Part shown: positions 51,311 through 60,226 of the stretch, piece after piece
Numbering within the stretch: position 1 is the stretch's first letter
Layout of the letters: each line of letters begins with the position of its first letter
Made by a program: the position numbers and the translations under genes
Notes under the pieces: generated by a model
What the model saw: only the letters and a program-made list of their open reading frames with translations
Database searches by the model: none
Told to the model about the DNA's origin: nothing
Assembly: GCF_029626235.1 (NCBI RefSeq)
Contig: NZ_JARUBO010000005.1
Coordinates: forward strand, 2,450,501-2,514,500
From: Micromonospora sp. WMMD1120
Lineage (GTDB): Bacteria > Actinomycetota > Actinomycetes > Mycobacteriales > Micromonosporaceae
Direction: 5' to 3'
Length of the DNA stretch: 64,000 bases

Positions 51311-52135
51311 ATGACCCGCGACGCTGACAGCAACGAGCCCACGAGGGAGTTCCCCGGCTACCCGACCGGCGACGATCTCCGGGCGCGGTCGGATGCGACA
51401 CCCGAGCCGGGCACCGACGCGCCGGGCGGGCCAGGAGGCCCCGGCGGCCCCGGTGGTCCCGGTGGCCCGACGACCGGTGGCTACGGTCCGGGCGGCGGTG
51501 GGGCCCGGGGCCTGCTCCTGCTGCTCGGCGCCGCAGCGCTGGCGGTGGTGGTGCTGCTCGGCATCCAGGCGACCGGCATCCTGCCGGAGTTCCGTAACCC
51601 GTTCGCCAAGGAGCAGACCGACCGCAGCCAGCCGCCGTTGCTGAAGTCGATCCAGGACCTCAGCCGTTACGTGGCCGCCGAGGGCAACTTCCAGGTCGTC
51701 GTCGACACCCAGAACGACAGGCGCAACGTGCCTGACTTCCTCCTCAACGAGCGCACCCTGTTCGTCGGGGCGGGCAGCGTCGAGGCGTACGTCGACTTCA
51801 CCAAGATCAGTGAGGGTGCCGTCATCCCGTCGGCCGACGGCAAGTCCGTCGAGATCAAGCTGCCCGCGCCGCAGCTCGGCGACACCAACCTGGACATGGA
51901 GAAGAGCTACGTCTTCGCCGAGCAGCGGGGCCTGCTCAACCGGCTGGGTGACCTGGTCGGCAACGACCCGAACCGGCAGCAGCAGGTCTACCAGCTCGCC
52001 GAGGACCGGATCACCGCCGCCGCCCGCGACAGCGGGCTCTCCGCCCGCGCGGAGGAGAACACCCGCAAGATGCTGGAGGGGCTGCTCCGCTCCCTCGGCT
52101 ACCAGCAGATCACCGTCACCTACATCGCCCCCTGA
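51311..52135 (+). CDS. DUF4230 membrane-anchored protein
   Basis: This 274-residue protein has an N-terminal Gly/Pro-rich lead with a run of GGPGGPGG repeats (about 35-60), one membrane helix (LLLLLGAAALAVVVLLGIQA at about 65-85), and an outer DUF4230 domain. The domain shows LKSIQDLSRYVAAEGNFQVV, FVGAGSVEAYVDFTKI and the end GLLRSLGYQQITVTYI. DUF4230 proteins are unstudied, although the fold is found in many surface proteins. The ATG at 51311 has GGTGAGC upstream; a GTG at 51308 is possible. A strong hairpin follows. Confidence 0.82.
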   Translation: MTRDADSNEPTREFPGYPTGDDLRARSDATPEPGTDAPGGPGGPGGPGGPGGPTTGGYGPGGGGARGLLLLLGAAALAVVVLLGIQATGILPEFRNPFAKEQTDRSQPPLLKSIQDLSRYVAAEGNFQVVVDTQNDRRNVPDFLLNERTLFVGAGSVEAYVDFTKISEGAVIPSADGKSVEIKLPAPQLGDTNLDMEKSYVFAEQRGLLNRLGDLVGNDPNRQQQVYQLAEDRITAAARDSGLSARAEENTRKMLEGLLRSLGYQQITVTYIAP

Positions 52136-52154
52136 CCAGCGCCACCCGAACGCG

Positions 52155-52192
52155 GCAGCGCCCGCCCCGATGTCCGTCGGGGCGGGCGCTGC
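52155..52192. terminator. 15-bp hairpin terminator
   Basis: Perfect 15-base arms (52155-52169 and 52178-52192) enclose an 8-base loop. It is shared by the convergent DUF4230 and PspC genes and is the strongest hairpin in the window. Confidence 0.75.
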
Positions 52193-52261
52193 GGTTTCAG
52201 GACGTCGTGTTGATCAGGGCTGGGGTTCGGCCAGCAGCTCGCGCGGCGGCCCCGACGAGCG

Positions 52262-52471
52262 TCAGTGCGGGGTGGAGGCGAGGTAGCGGTCCTCGTTCGG
52301 CATGAGAATCCACAGGATCAGGTAGACGATCACCTGGGTGCCGGGCAGCAGCAGCGACAGCAGAAACAGCAGCCGGACCATCCCGGCGGACATGCCGAAC
52401 CGCTGACCGAGGCCGGCGCAGACACCGGCGAGCATGCGCCCCTGGCGGGGCCGGACCAGTTTGCGACTCAT
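52262..52471 (-). CDS. PspC-domain small membrane protein
   Basis: This 69-residue protein begins MSRKLVRPRQGRMLAGVCAG, then LGQRFGMSAGMVRLLFLLSL, with a hydrophobic helix VIVYLILWILMP and the end NEDRYLASTPH. The GRMLAGVCAGLG and the MP...N pattern match the PspC family, found alone or in stress-response membrane proteins. It may bind membranes under envelope stress. The ATG at 52471 has GGGAG eight bases upstream. Confidence 0.87.
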   Translation of the reverse strand: MSRKLVRPRQGRMLAGVCAGLGQRFGMSAGMVRLLFLLSLLLPGTQVIVYLILWILMPNEDRYLASTPH

Positions 52472-52802
52472 CGTCGTACTCCCACTCTGCGGCGGTGCGC
52501 CGCGTCTGCAATCCACGGTAGAAAGGGATGACCACCCCGCCCTCGGTCCCGAGGAGGAGCGGCGACCCGTGGACCCGTAGGTGCTTTACCCGGGCAACCC
52601 CTCCCCGACGCCTCCCCAGGCGATGCCGTGCCCGCGCCGCCGCCCGGGTGGGCGGTGAGCTGGGCGGGTAGGCTGGCTGATCGGCCTTCCACACCCCGGA
52701 CGGTCGGCACCCATACCCCGGGCGGTGCAGCGGGGCCGGCAGACCGGCGGCCACGACCCGCCCGGGTCCCGTACGCCGGGACGACGGCGAGGAAGCGCAG
52801 CC
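52472..52802. other. gene-free gap before sdaA
   Basis: About 330 bases with no convincing gene. A TAGGCT hexamer lies at about 52669-52674. Otherwise it shows GC-rich, CCCGGGC-type short inverted segments. I recognised no riboswitch. Confidence 0.4.
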
Positions 52803-54173
52803 ATGATCAGTGTTTTCGACCTCTTCAGTGTCGGCATCGGGCCATCCAGCTCGCACACGGTGGGGCCGATGCGGGCGGCGCGTACGTTCGTCGCCGGTCT
52901 CAAGGCTGACGGTCTGCTGACCCACACCGCGCGGGTGCAGGCGGAGCTGTTCGGCTCGCTGGGCGCCACCGGGCACGGCCACGGCAGCGGGCCGGCGGTG
53001 CTGCTGGGGCTGGCCGGCGAGTCGCCGGAGACCGTCGACACGGACTCCGTCGGCCCCCGCGTCGAGCGGATCAGGGCCGAACGGCGGATCAGCCTCCTCG
53101 ACGCGCACGAGATCGGTTTCGACCCGGACCGGGACCTGACGCTGCACCGCCGCCGGTCGCTGCCCTACCACCCGAACGGGATGACCTTCGCGGCCTTCGA
53201 CGCGGCCGGGGAGCAGATCAGGGCCCGCACCTACTACTCCGTCGGCGGCGGTTTCGTGGTGGACGAGGCCGCGGCGGGAGCGGACCGGATCAAGCCGGAC
53301 AGCACCCGGGTGCGGTACCCGTTCCTGACCGGCGCGCAACTGCTGGAGGTCACCAGCGCCACCGGGCTGTCGATCAGCGAGGTGATGTTGGCCAACGAGC
53401 GTTCCTGGCGCAGTGAGGCGGAGATCCGGGCGGGCCTGCTGGAGATCTGGCGGGTGATGCGGGAGTGCGTGCGGCGCGGTTGCGAGCGGGACGGCGTACT
53501 CCCTGGGGGTTTGAAGGTCCGGCGGCGCGCGGCGGAGCTGCGGCGCGGTCTGGACGCGGACGCCGGGACCGCCGACCCGCTGCGCGCGATGGACTGGGTG
53601 ACGTTGTTCGCGCTCGCGGTGAACGAGGAGAACGCGGCCGGCGGTCGGGTGGTGACCGCTCCGACGAACGGCGCGGCCGGGATCATCCCGGCGGTGCTGC
53701 ACTACTACAGCCGGTTCGTCGAGGGCGCCGACGACGACGGGGTGGTGCGGTTCCTGCTGGCGGCCGGCGCGATCGGCGTGCTGTTCAAGGAGAACGCGTC
53801 GATCTCCGGCGCGGAGGTCGGCTGCCAGGGTGAGGTCGGCTCGGCGTGCTCGATGGCGGCGGCGGGGCTGGCCGAGGCGCTCGGCGGCACCCCGGAGCAG
53901 GTGGAGAACGCGGCCGAGATCGGGATGGAGCACAACCTCGGGTTGACCTGCGACCCGGTGGGTGGCCTGGTGCAGATCCCCTGCATCGAGCGGAACGCGG
54001 TGGCTAGCATCAAGGCGATCACGGCCGCCCGGCTGGCGCTGCGCGGCGACGGCGTGCACGCGGTGTCGCTGGACAAGGTCATCAAGACCATGCGGGAGAC
54101 GGGCGCCGACATGAAGGTCAAGTACAAGGAGACGGCGCGTGGCGGTCTGGCCGTCAACGTGATCGAGTGCTGA
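52803..54173 (+). CDS. sdaA: L-serine dehydratase (iron-sulfur)
   Basis: This 456-residue enzyme deaminates L-serine to pyruvate and ammonia. It opens [20 protein letters not shown] with MRAARTF, the conserved beta-domain start. Later motifs are [40 protein letters not shown] and [20 protein letters not shown], whose cysteines hold the 4Fe-4S cluster. It is the single-chain form joining alpha and beta domains. It is followed 71 nt later by the polymer-export operon on the same strand. GAGGAAGC precedes the ATG. Confidence 0.94.
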   Translation: MISVFDLFSVGIGPSSSHTVGPMRAARTFVAGLKADGLLTHTARVQAELFGSLGATGHGHGSGPAVLLGLAGESPETVDTDSVGPRVERIRAERRISLLDAHEIGFDPDRDLTLHRRRSLPYHPNGMTFAAFDAAGEQIRARTYYSVGGGFVVDEAAAGADRIKPDSTRVRYPFLTGAQLLEVTSATGLSISEVMLANERSWRSEAEIRAGLLEIWRVMRECVRRGCERDGVLPGGLKVRRRAAELRRGLDADAGTADPLRAMDWVTLFALAVNEENAAGGRVVTAPTNGAAGIIPAVLHYYSRFVEGADDDGVVRFLLAAGAIGVLFKENASISGAEVGCQGEVGSACSMAAAGLAEALGGTPEQVENAAEIGMEHNLGLTCDPVGGLVQIPCIERNAVASIKAITAARLALRGDGVHAVSLDKVIKTMRETGADMKVKYKETARGGLAVNVIEC

Positions 54174-54244
54174 GCCCGGCCGATTCGGGGCATTCGTTCA
54201 CCGACTGCTAACCTGTCGTCCGTTTGACGAGGCGGGAGGCTGCG

Positions 54245-55072
54245 GTGACCTCTGGCGTCGTGGCCCTCTGGTCGCACCGCAACTCGCTGCGCATCCTGGT
54301 CCGGCGGGACCTCGCGGTGAAGTATCAGCAGTCGGTGCTGGGCTACTTCTGGTCGCTGATCGAGCCGCTGGGCATGGGGGCCATCTACTGGTTCGTGTTC
54401 GGGGTGCTCTACTCCCGGGACACCGGCCGGCACCTCGGCGAGGCCGCCGGGTCGTACCCGCTGTTCCTGATCACCGGGATCTTCGCCTGGATGTGGACCA
54501 GTTCGGCGCTGAGCGAGGCGACGAACGCGCTGACCGGCCAGTCCCGTCTGATCACCACGATGAACGTGCCGCGGCAGGTCTTCCCGATCGGCCGGGTCAC
54601 CGGCCGGTTCGCCGAGTACGTGGCCGGCCTGCCGATCCTGGTCGCCATCGCGGTGATCTACGCCGCGCACGGCCGGATCCATCCCGGCTGGTCGCTGCTG
54701 TCCCTGCCGTTGGCGGTGGCGGTCCAGGCCGTCCTGTTGACCGGGCTCGCCCTGCTGCTGTCCGCCTGGAACGTGCTGATGCGCGACGTGGAGCGGCTGA
54801 TGCGCCTGATCATCAGGGTGCTGTTCTACGCGACGCCGATCATCTATCCGCTCAGCCTGGTCCGGGAGTCCAGCCTGCCCGGCTGGCTGAAGGTCGCGTA
54901 CGAGCTGAATCCGCTGGTCGGGGTCTTCCAACTGCACCACGCGATCTGGTACCCGGGCGAGTTCCCGAACGTCCGGCTGCTCACCACCACCGTGGCGGGC
55001 AGCCTGCTGGTCCTGGTCGCCGGCTGGTGGTCGTTCCGTCGGTTGGAACCCGCAGTGCTCAAGGAACTCTGA
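54245..55072 (+). CDS. ABC-2 permease for wall polymer export (TagG/Wzm-like)
   Basis: This 275-residue protein has about six transmembrane helices and the polysaccharide-export ABC-2 layout. It reads RNSLRILVRRDLAVKYQQSV, then LGYFWSLIEPLGMGAIYWFV. The end shows LFYATPIIYPLSLV, ELNPLVGVFQLHHAIWYPGE and ALRLEP-like RRLEPAVLKEL. It forms the channel for a polymer carried on a lipid. The GTG at 54245 has GGCGGGAGG upstream. The ATPase gene starts one base after its stop. The pair resembles TagGH of Gram-positive teichoic acid export. Confidence 0.9.
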   Translation: MTSGVVALWSHRNSLRILVRRDLAVKYQQSVLGYFWSLIEPLGMGAIYWFVFGVLYSRDTGRHLGEAAGSYPLFLITGIFAWMWTSSALSEATNALTGQSRLITTMNVPRQVFPIGRVTGRFAEYVAGLPILVAIAVIYAAHGRIHPGWSLLSLPLAVAVQAVLLTGLALLLSAWNVLMRDVERLMRLIIRVLFYATPIIYPLSLVRESSLPGWLKVAYELNPLVGVFQLHHAIWYPGEFPNVRLLTTTVAGSLLVLVAGWWSFRRLEPAVLKEL

Positions 55073-55073
55073 G

Positions 55074-55820
55074 ATGGCCGCGCCGATCATCGAGGCGGAC
55101 GGTCTGGGCATCAGGTTCGTCCGCAACCGTCGCCGCCAACTGCGGCTGCGGGAGCTGTTCATCCACCGTGGCGCGCGTGGCGCGCTGCCCGGCCAGTTCT
55201 GGCCGCTGCGCGACGTGTCGTTCGCCGTCGAGCCGGGCGAGACGGTCGGGGTGATCGGCCGCAACGGCACCGGCAAGAGCACCCTGCTACGGCTGATCGC
55301 CGGGGTGCTCATACCGGACGAGGGCGACATCCGGGTACGCGGCGCGGTGGCCCCGCTGCTGGAGCTGTCCGCCGGTTTCTCCAACGACCTGACCGGGCGG
55401 GAGAACCTGCACCTGGTCGGTGGGCTGCACGGGCTGTCGACGAGCTACCTGAAGGGGCACTTCGACGAGATCGTCGAGTTCGCCGGCGAGCAGGTGCAAC
55501 GGGCCATCGACACGTCGGTGCGGCACTACTCGTCGGGGATGAAGGTGCGGCTCGGCTTCGCGATCATCTCGCACCTGCCGCACCCGATCCTGCTGATGGA
55601 CGAGGTGACAGCGGTCGGGGACGCGGAGTTCCGCAAGAAGTGTTACGCGACGATTGATCGTCTGCTCGGGGAGGGGCGCACGCTGGTGTTGGTGTCACAC
55701 AACGAGAAGGACCTGACCCGGTTCTGTCGTCGGGGGTTGTACCTCGACGCGGGCCGGTTGACGCTAGACGGCACGATCGCCGAGGCGCTCGACGCGTACC
55801 ACACCGCGGTCCCGCGGTGA
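55074..55820 (+). CDS. ABC ATPase for wall polymer export (TagH/Wzt-like)
   Basis: This 248-residue ATPase has Walker A GRNGTGKST, signature HYSSGMKVRLGFAI, Walker B PILLMDEVTAVGD and H-loop VLVSHN. The Q-loop region LLELSAGFSNDLTGRENLHL is typical of TagH/Wzt exporters. The N-terminal part RFVRNRRRQLRLRELFIHRG extends beyond common ATPases. It lacks the extra C-terminal carbohydrate-binding domain of Wzt. It powers the permease encoded immediately upstream. Its stop overlaps the next gene by a GTGA. Confidence 0.92.
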   Translation: MAAPIIEADGLGIRFVRNRRRQLRLRELFIHRGARGALPGQFWPLRDVSFAVEPGETVGVIGRNGTGKSTLLRLIAGVLIPDEGDIRVRGAVAPLLELSAGFSNDLTGRENLHLVGGLHGLSTSYLKGHFDEIVEFAGEQVQRAIDTSVRHYSSGMKVRLGFAIISHLPHPILLMDEVTAVGDAEFRKKCYATIDRLLGEGRTLVLVSHNEKDLTRFCRRGLYLDAGRLTLDGTIAEALDAYHTAVPR

Positions 55821-57880
55821 CGCTCGCGATAGTGCTCGCCGCCGCAGCGCCCGCGGCGGGCCTCACCACCGCGACCGGCGAGCCGCTGGCCGACCGCCTG
55901 ACCACCCAGCTCCGCCAGGCGGGCGCCACCGAGGTGCGCTTCGTCGCCAGCCTCGACGAGCTGGCCGATCTGGTCACCGCCGCCACCGCGCCGGTGCTGG
56001 TCACCGGCGTCGACCTGGTCGCGCACACCGCCGTGCTGCGGCACCTGGCCACCAGCCCGGTCGGGCCCACCGTGGCGCTGGTGCTCGGCGACCCGCCGGT
56101 GCCCGGTCGGACCGCGGTCCGCGAGGAGCGCGGCCAGGTGGTCGACGCCGGCGCGCCGGGCGAACTCGACGGGGCCGCCACCGGGGTGTTCGGCGGCGCG
56201 CTGCGGGTCGGTGTGGACGACCTGCCGAACCTTGCCGCCGCCGCGCGGGCCGCCGCGTCCGGGATCATCCCCGTCGCCGCCCCGATCGGCCCGTCCGGCG
56301 ACGTCTCGCCGCTGCCGGCAGTGGCCGGTGCGGCCGGCTCCGCGACACCGGCCACTGCCGGCGGCCCCGGGTCCGCCGTGGACCGGCTGTTCGCGGGCCT
56401 CGCGGCGCTCGGCACCCTGATCTTCGCCCAGCGGGTACGCCTGCTCGTCGCCCACCGGGTCGAGGACGCGGCCGGGCTGGCCGCTGCCGAGGCGGCGGTG
56501 ACCGCTGTCGACGAGGACCGGGCCGAGCTGCGGCTCTCGGTCAAGGAGCGGGACGACTTCTTCTCCACCTACTTCGTCAGCACCTGGTCGCCGTACGTGG
56601 TCCGGTTGGCGGCCCGGCTCCGGCTCACCCCGACCGGGGTGACGGTGATCTCGGTGCTCTTCGCGCTGGGCGCGGCGGTGCTGTTCGGGGTCGGTGGGCG
56701 GCCCGCGCTGGTCGGTGGCGCGGTGCTGCTCTACCTCGGGTTCGTGCTGGACTGCGTGGACGGCCAGTTGGCCCGCTACACGCGTAACTTCAGCGCCTGG
56801 GGTGGCTGGCTGGACACGATGGCGGACCGGGCCAAGGAGTACCTGGTCTACGCCGGGCTGGGTTTCGGGGTCAGCCACGCCGGGCTGGGCAACGGCTGGG
56901 CGCTGGCCATCGCCGCGATGACGTTGCAGACCGTGCGGCACATGACCGACACCTGGTACGGGGTGCTGCACGACGAGGCGGCCCGCCGACCGCGTACGGC
57001 GACGGGTGCCAGCGGCGGGATCGGTGACCGGTTGAACGCGGCGTCGACCCGGGTGCAGGCGGACACCGGCTCGGTGTCGTACTGGCTGAAGCGGACGGTG
57101 GTCTTCCCGATCGGCGAGCGGTGGGCGCTGATCGCGCTGACGGTGGCGCTGTTCAACCCGCTGGTCAGCCTGGTCGCGGTGCTGGTGTGGGGGGTGCTGG
57201 CGTTCGCGTACACCGGTGCCCTGCGTACGCTGCGGGCCCGCTGGATGTGGGTGCCGGTGCTGGACACCGTCGACGCGACCCTGCACCGCGACGACGGGCC
57301 GCTGGCCCGGTGGCTGCCGGTGGTCCGCCCGATGGGGCCGCTGACGCTGGCGGTGATCGCGGCGCTCGGCCCGGCGGCGCTGCTGGTCGTGGCCTTGTCG
57401 GCCGACGATCCCGAAGGGCTGCGCTGGGCGGTGCCGGTGGCGCTGCTGGTGCTGCTGCTCGGTGGCCTGGGGGCCGGCGCGGCGCACAACGGCCCGCTGG
57501 ACTGGCTGGTGCCCGCGGCGTTGCGGGCCGCCGAGTACCTGTTCGCCATCGCGGTCGGCGTGATTGGTGGCGCGCCCGGTTGGCTGGTCTTCGGGTACGT
57601 CTTCGTGCTCACCGTGCACCACTACGACCTGACCGCCCGGCTGGAGAAGCGGCAGGCGGCGCCGCCGCTGCACGCGGCCACGCTGGGCTGGGAGTGTCGC
57701 TCGGTGCTGCTGGCCCTCACCGCGATTGCCGGCACCGCGAGTGTCGGTCTGGCTACACTCGGTGCGTACCTCTTCGTGGTCTTCCTGGTGAGCGTCGTCC
57801 TGGCCTGGTTCGTACGACCGGCCAGCAGCGCGCGGGCGTCGGTCGCGCCGGCGGGTGCCGGAGGTGCCGCGCCGCGCTGA
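55817..57880 (+). CDS. CDP-alcohol phosphatidyltransferase fused to a nucleotidyltransferase-like N-terminus
   Basis: This 687-residue protein has an N-terminal part (about 1-190) that starts LAIVLAAAAPAAGL and looks like a degenerate nucleotidyltransferase, lacking the glycine-rich LAAGxGxR signature. The central CDP-alcohol transferase has the full motif DCVDGQLAR at 312-320, Gly329, Asp333 and Asp337, as D-x2-D-G-x2-A-R-x8-G-x3-D-x3-D. A C-terminal hydrophobic region (about 440-680) has further helices. It should move an alcohol phosphate from a CDP donor to an acceptor, perhaps starting the polymer on its lipid. It is in the export operon. Confidence 0.88.
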   Translation: MTLAIVLAAAAPAAGLTTATGEPLADRLTTQLRQAGATEVRFVASLDELADLVTAATAPVLVTGVDLVAHTAVLRHLATSPVGPTVALVLGDPPVPGRTAVREERGQVVDAGAPGELDGAATGVFGGALRVGVDDLPNLAAAARAAASGIIPVAAPIGPSGDVSPLPAVAGAAGSATPATAGGPGSAVDRLFAGLAALGTLIFAQRVRLLVAHRVEDAAGLAAAEAAVTAVDEDRAELRLSVKERDDFFSTYFVSTWSPYVVRLAARLRLTPTGVTVISVLFALGAAVLFGVGGRPALVGGAVLLYLGFVLDCVDGQLARYTRNFSAWGGWLDTMADRAKEYLVYAGLGFGVSHAGLGNGWALAIAAMTLQTVRHMTDTWYGVLHDEAARRPRTATGASGGIGDRLNAASTRVQADTGSVSYWLKRTVVFPIGERWALIALTVALFNPLVSLVAVLVWGVLAFAYTGALRTLRARWMWVPVLDTVDATLHRDDGPLARWLPVVRPMGPLTLAVIAALGPAALLVVALSADDPEGLRWAVPVALLVLLLGGLGAGAAHNGPLDWLVPAALRAAEYLFAIAVGVIGGAPGWLVFGYVFVLTVHHYDLTARLEKRQAAPPLHAATLGWECRSVLLALTAIAGTASVGLATLGAYLFVVFLVSVVLAWFVRPASSARASVAPAGAGGAAPR

Positions 57881-57895
57881 CGGAGGGACGGCCGG

Positions 57896-60106
57896 ATGAC
57901 CCTGATCAGCTTCGTGGTGCCGGCCTACCGGGTGCAGGGCTACCTGCGGGAGTGCCTGGACTCGGTGCTCGGTCAGCCGGAGTCCGACATCGAGGTGATC
58001 GCCGTCGACGACTGCTCGCCGGACGCCAGCGGCGACATAATCGACGAGTACGCGGCCCGCGACCGGCGGGTCCGGCCGGTCCGGCTGCCGGAGAACGTCG
58101 GCCTCGGTCCAGCCCGCAACACCGGGCTGGACCGGGCCGTCGGCGAGTACGTGTGGTTCCTCGACGGCGACGACTGGCTGGCGCCGGAGTGCCTGACCGA
58201 GGTGGCCGAGCGGTTGCGGGCCACCCGTCCGGACGTGCTGCTCGTCGACCACGTCCGCACCCACTGGAACGACACCGCGACCCGCAGCGCGATGGCAGAG
58301 GTGTTCCCGGAGTCCCCCGGAGCGGACACCTTCCGGCTGCGGGACCGGCCGGAGGCGATGCGCCTGCTGCACACCGCGTGGAACCGGCTGGTCCGCAGGG
58401 AGTTCCTCGTCGACCTGGGGCTGCGCTTCGCCCCCGGCTGGTACGAGGACGTCTCGTTCAGCTACCCGGTGCTGATGGCCGCGCGGCGGATCGGCGTACT
58501 CGATCGGGTCTGTGTCAACTACCGGCAGCGCCGCGCGGGCGCGATCACCCGGACCCGCGGTGACCGGCACTTCGAGGTCTTCGCGCAGTGGCACCGGGTC
58601 TTCGACCTGATGGATGCGTGGCGGCCGGCGACGGACGCGCTGCGACCGGCGGTCTTCGAGCGGATGATCTGGCACTACCTGACGGTGCTCGGCAACGGCC
58701 AGCGGATCGCCCCCGAGCTGCGGCCGGCGTTCTTCGCGCAGATCACCGCCGACTACGAGCGCTGGTTGCCGGCCGGCGGCTACCCGGTGCCGGGTGGGGT
58801 CGAGGGAATCAAGCACCGGCTCGTCGCCGCCGGGCGCTGGCGGACCTTCAGCGCGTTGCGGGCGGCCGGCCGGGCCCGCGACGTCGCCCGCCGGCAGGCC
58901 CGCGCCGCCCGACGCGCTGTCGGCCCGGTCGCCCGCCGGGGTGCGCGGTTGACCCGCGAAGGGCTGCTCCGCGAGTACTACCGGACGGAGTTGCGCCGGC
59001 CGATCGATCCGACGCTCGCCGCGTACGCGGCCTACTGGTACCGCGGCTACTCCTGCAACCCGGCGGCGATCTACGAGGCCGCCCGGCGGTTGGCGCCCGG
59101 ACTGCGCGGGGTGTGGATCGTCCGTCGGGACCGGGTGGACACCGTGCCGCCCGGGGTGGAGTACGTGGTCGCCGGCACCCCGGCGTACTACCGGACGCTG
59201 GCCCGCGCCCGGTGGCTGGTCAACAACGTCAACTTCCCGGACTTCGTCCGCAAACGAGCGGGGCAGGTGCACCTGCAGACCCACCACGGAACGCCGGTCA
59301 AGGTGATGGGCCTGGACCAGCAGCGGTACCCGGTCGGCGCGGGCCGGATGGACTTCGCCGGGCTGCTGCGCCGGGTGGACCGGTGGGACTACAGCGTCAG
59401 CGCGAACAGCTTCTCCACCCAGATGTGGGACCGGGCGTACCCGGCCACGTACACCACCCTGGAGGTGGGCTACCCGCGCAACGACCGGCTGGTCACCGCC
59501 GGCCCGGACGAGGTACGTCGGCTCCGCGCCGAGTTCGGCCTCGACCCCGACGAGCAGGTCGTCCTGTACGCCCCGACGCACCGCGAGCACCTGCCCGGCT
59601 ACCGGCCACCGTTCGACCCGGACCAGTTCGTGCGGGCGCTCGGTGAGTCGGGTCGGTTGCTCATGCGCAGCCACTACTTCCACGACCGGGAACGGCGCCC
59701 CGGCCGGCCGGGGGACTGGCAGCGGGTACGCGACGTCAGCGGCCACCAGCGGGTGGAGGATCTGTACCTGGTGGCCGACGTGCTGGTCACCGACTACTCG
59801 TCGGCGATGTTCGACTACGCGGTGCTCGACCGGCCGATAGTGCTCTACACCCCGGACTGGGAGGCGTACCGGCTGGCCCGGGGGGTGTACTTCGACGTCA
59901 CCGCGGAGCCGCCGGGCGCGGTGGCCAGCACCTTCGCCGACCTGCTGGACCTGTTCCGCGCCGACGCGGTGCGCTCGGACGCGGCGACGAAGGCCCGCGA
60001 GCACTTCCGGGCCCGGTTCTGCACGTTGGACGACGGGCACGCGGCGGAGCGGGTGGTCCGCCGGGTCTTCCTCGGCGAGCCGGGCGAGCGGTCCGGGCGC
60101 TGCTGA
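57896..60106 (+). CDS. GT2 glycosyltransferase fused to CDP-glycerol glycerophosphotransferase (TagF-like)
   Basis: This 736-residue protein joins a family 2 glycosyltransferase (about 1-240) to a TagF-type domain (about 380-730). The first shows SFVVPAYRVQGYLRECLDSV, IEVIAVDDCSPD, and WFLDGDDWL (DxD). The second has HLQTHHGTPVKVMGLDQQRY, APTHREHLPGYRPPF and the hallmark VTDYSSAMFDYAVLDRPIVL. TagF domains add glycerol-phosphate (or similar) units from CDP-glycerol. The fusion fits a teichoic-acid-like polymer with sugar residues. GGAGGGA precedes the ATG. It is the last gene of the operon. Confidence 0.93.
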   Translation: MTLISFVVPAYRVQGYLRECLDSVLGQPESDIEVIAVDDCSPDASGDIIDEYAARDRRVRPVRLPENVGLGPARNTGLDRAVGEYVWFLDGDDWLAPECLTEVAERLRATRPDVLLVDHVRTHWNDTATRSAMAEVFPESPGADTFRLRDRPEAMRLLHTAWNRLVRREFLVDLGLRFAPGWYEDVSFSYPVLMAARRIGVLDRVCVNYRQRRAGAITRTRGDRHFEVFAQWHRVFDLMDAWRPATDALRPAVFERMIWHYLTVLGNGQRIAPELRPAFFAQITADYERWLPAGGYPVPGGVEGIKHRLVAAGRWRTFSALRAAGRARDVARRQARAARRAVGPVARRGARLTREGLLREYYRTELRRPIDPTLAAYAAYWYRGYSCNPAAIYEAARRLAPGLRGVWIVRRDRVDTVPPGVEYVVAGTPAYYRTLARARWLVNNVNFPDFVRKRAGQVHLQTHHGTPVKVMGLDQQRYPVGAGRMDFAGLLRRVDRWDYSVSANSFSTQMWDRAYPATYTTLEVGYPRNDRLVTAGPDEVRRLRAEFGLDPDEQVVLYAPTHREHLPGYRPPFDPDQFVRALGESGRLLMRSHYFHDRERRPGRPGDWQRVRDVSGHQRVEDLYLVADVLVTDYSSAMFDYAVLDRPIVLYTPDWEAYRLARGVYFDVTAEPPGAVASTFADLLDLFRADAVRSDAATKAREHFRARFCTLDDGHAAERVVRRVFLGEPGERSGRC

Positions 60107-60226
60107 GCGAATTGTGTCGTGTAATGGCAGCGTCATTGGTCGAACATGAGACGTTTACCCGATGTCCTAACTGAATGATCCTGGTCACAGTCTTCTGGGG
60201 TTCGACGACGAGCTGGGGGGAAGACG

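Noticed and set aside
55643-60136. 1497-residue minus-strand open frame opposite the wall-polymer operon
   Set aside because: High-GC antisense artefact: it covers three well-supported plus-strand genes, has no recognisable domain, and is rich in Arg, Gly, His and Gln.
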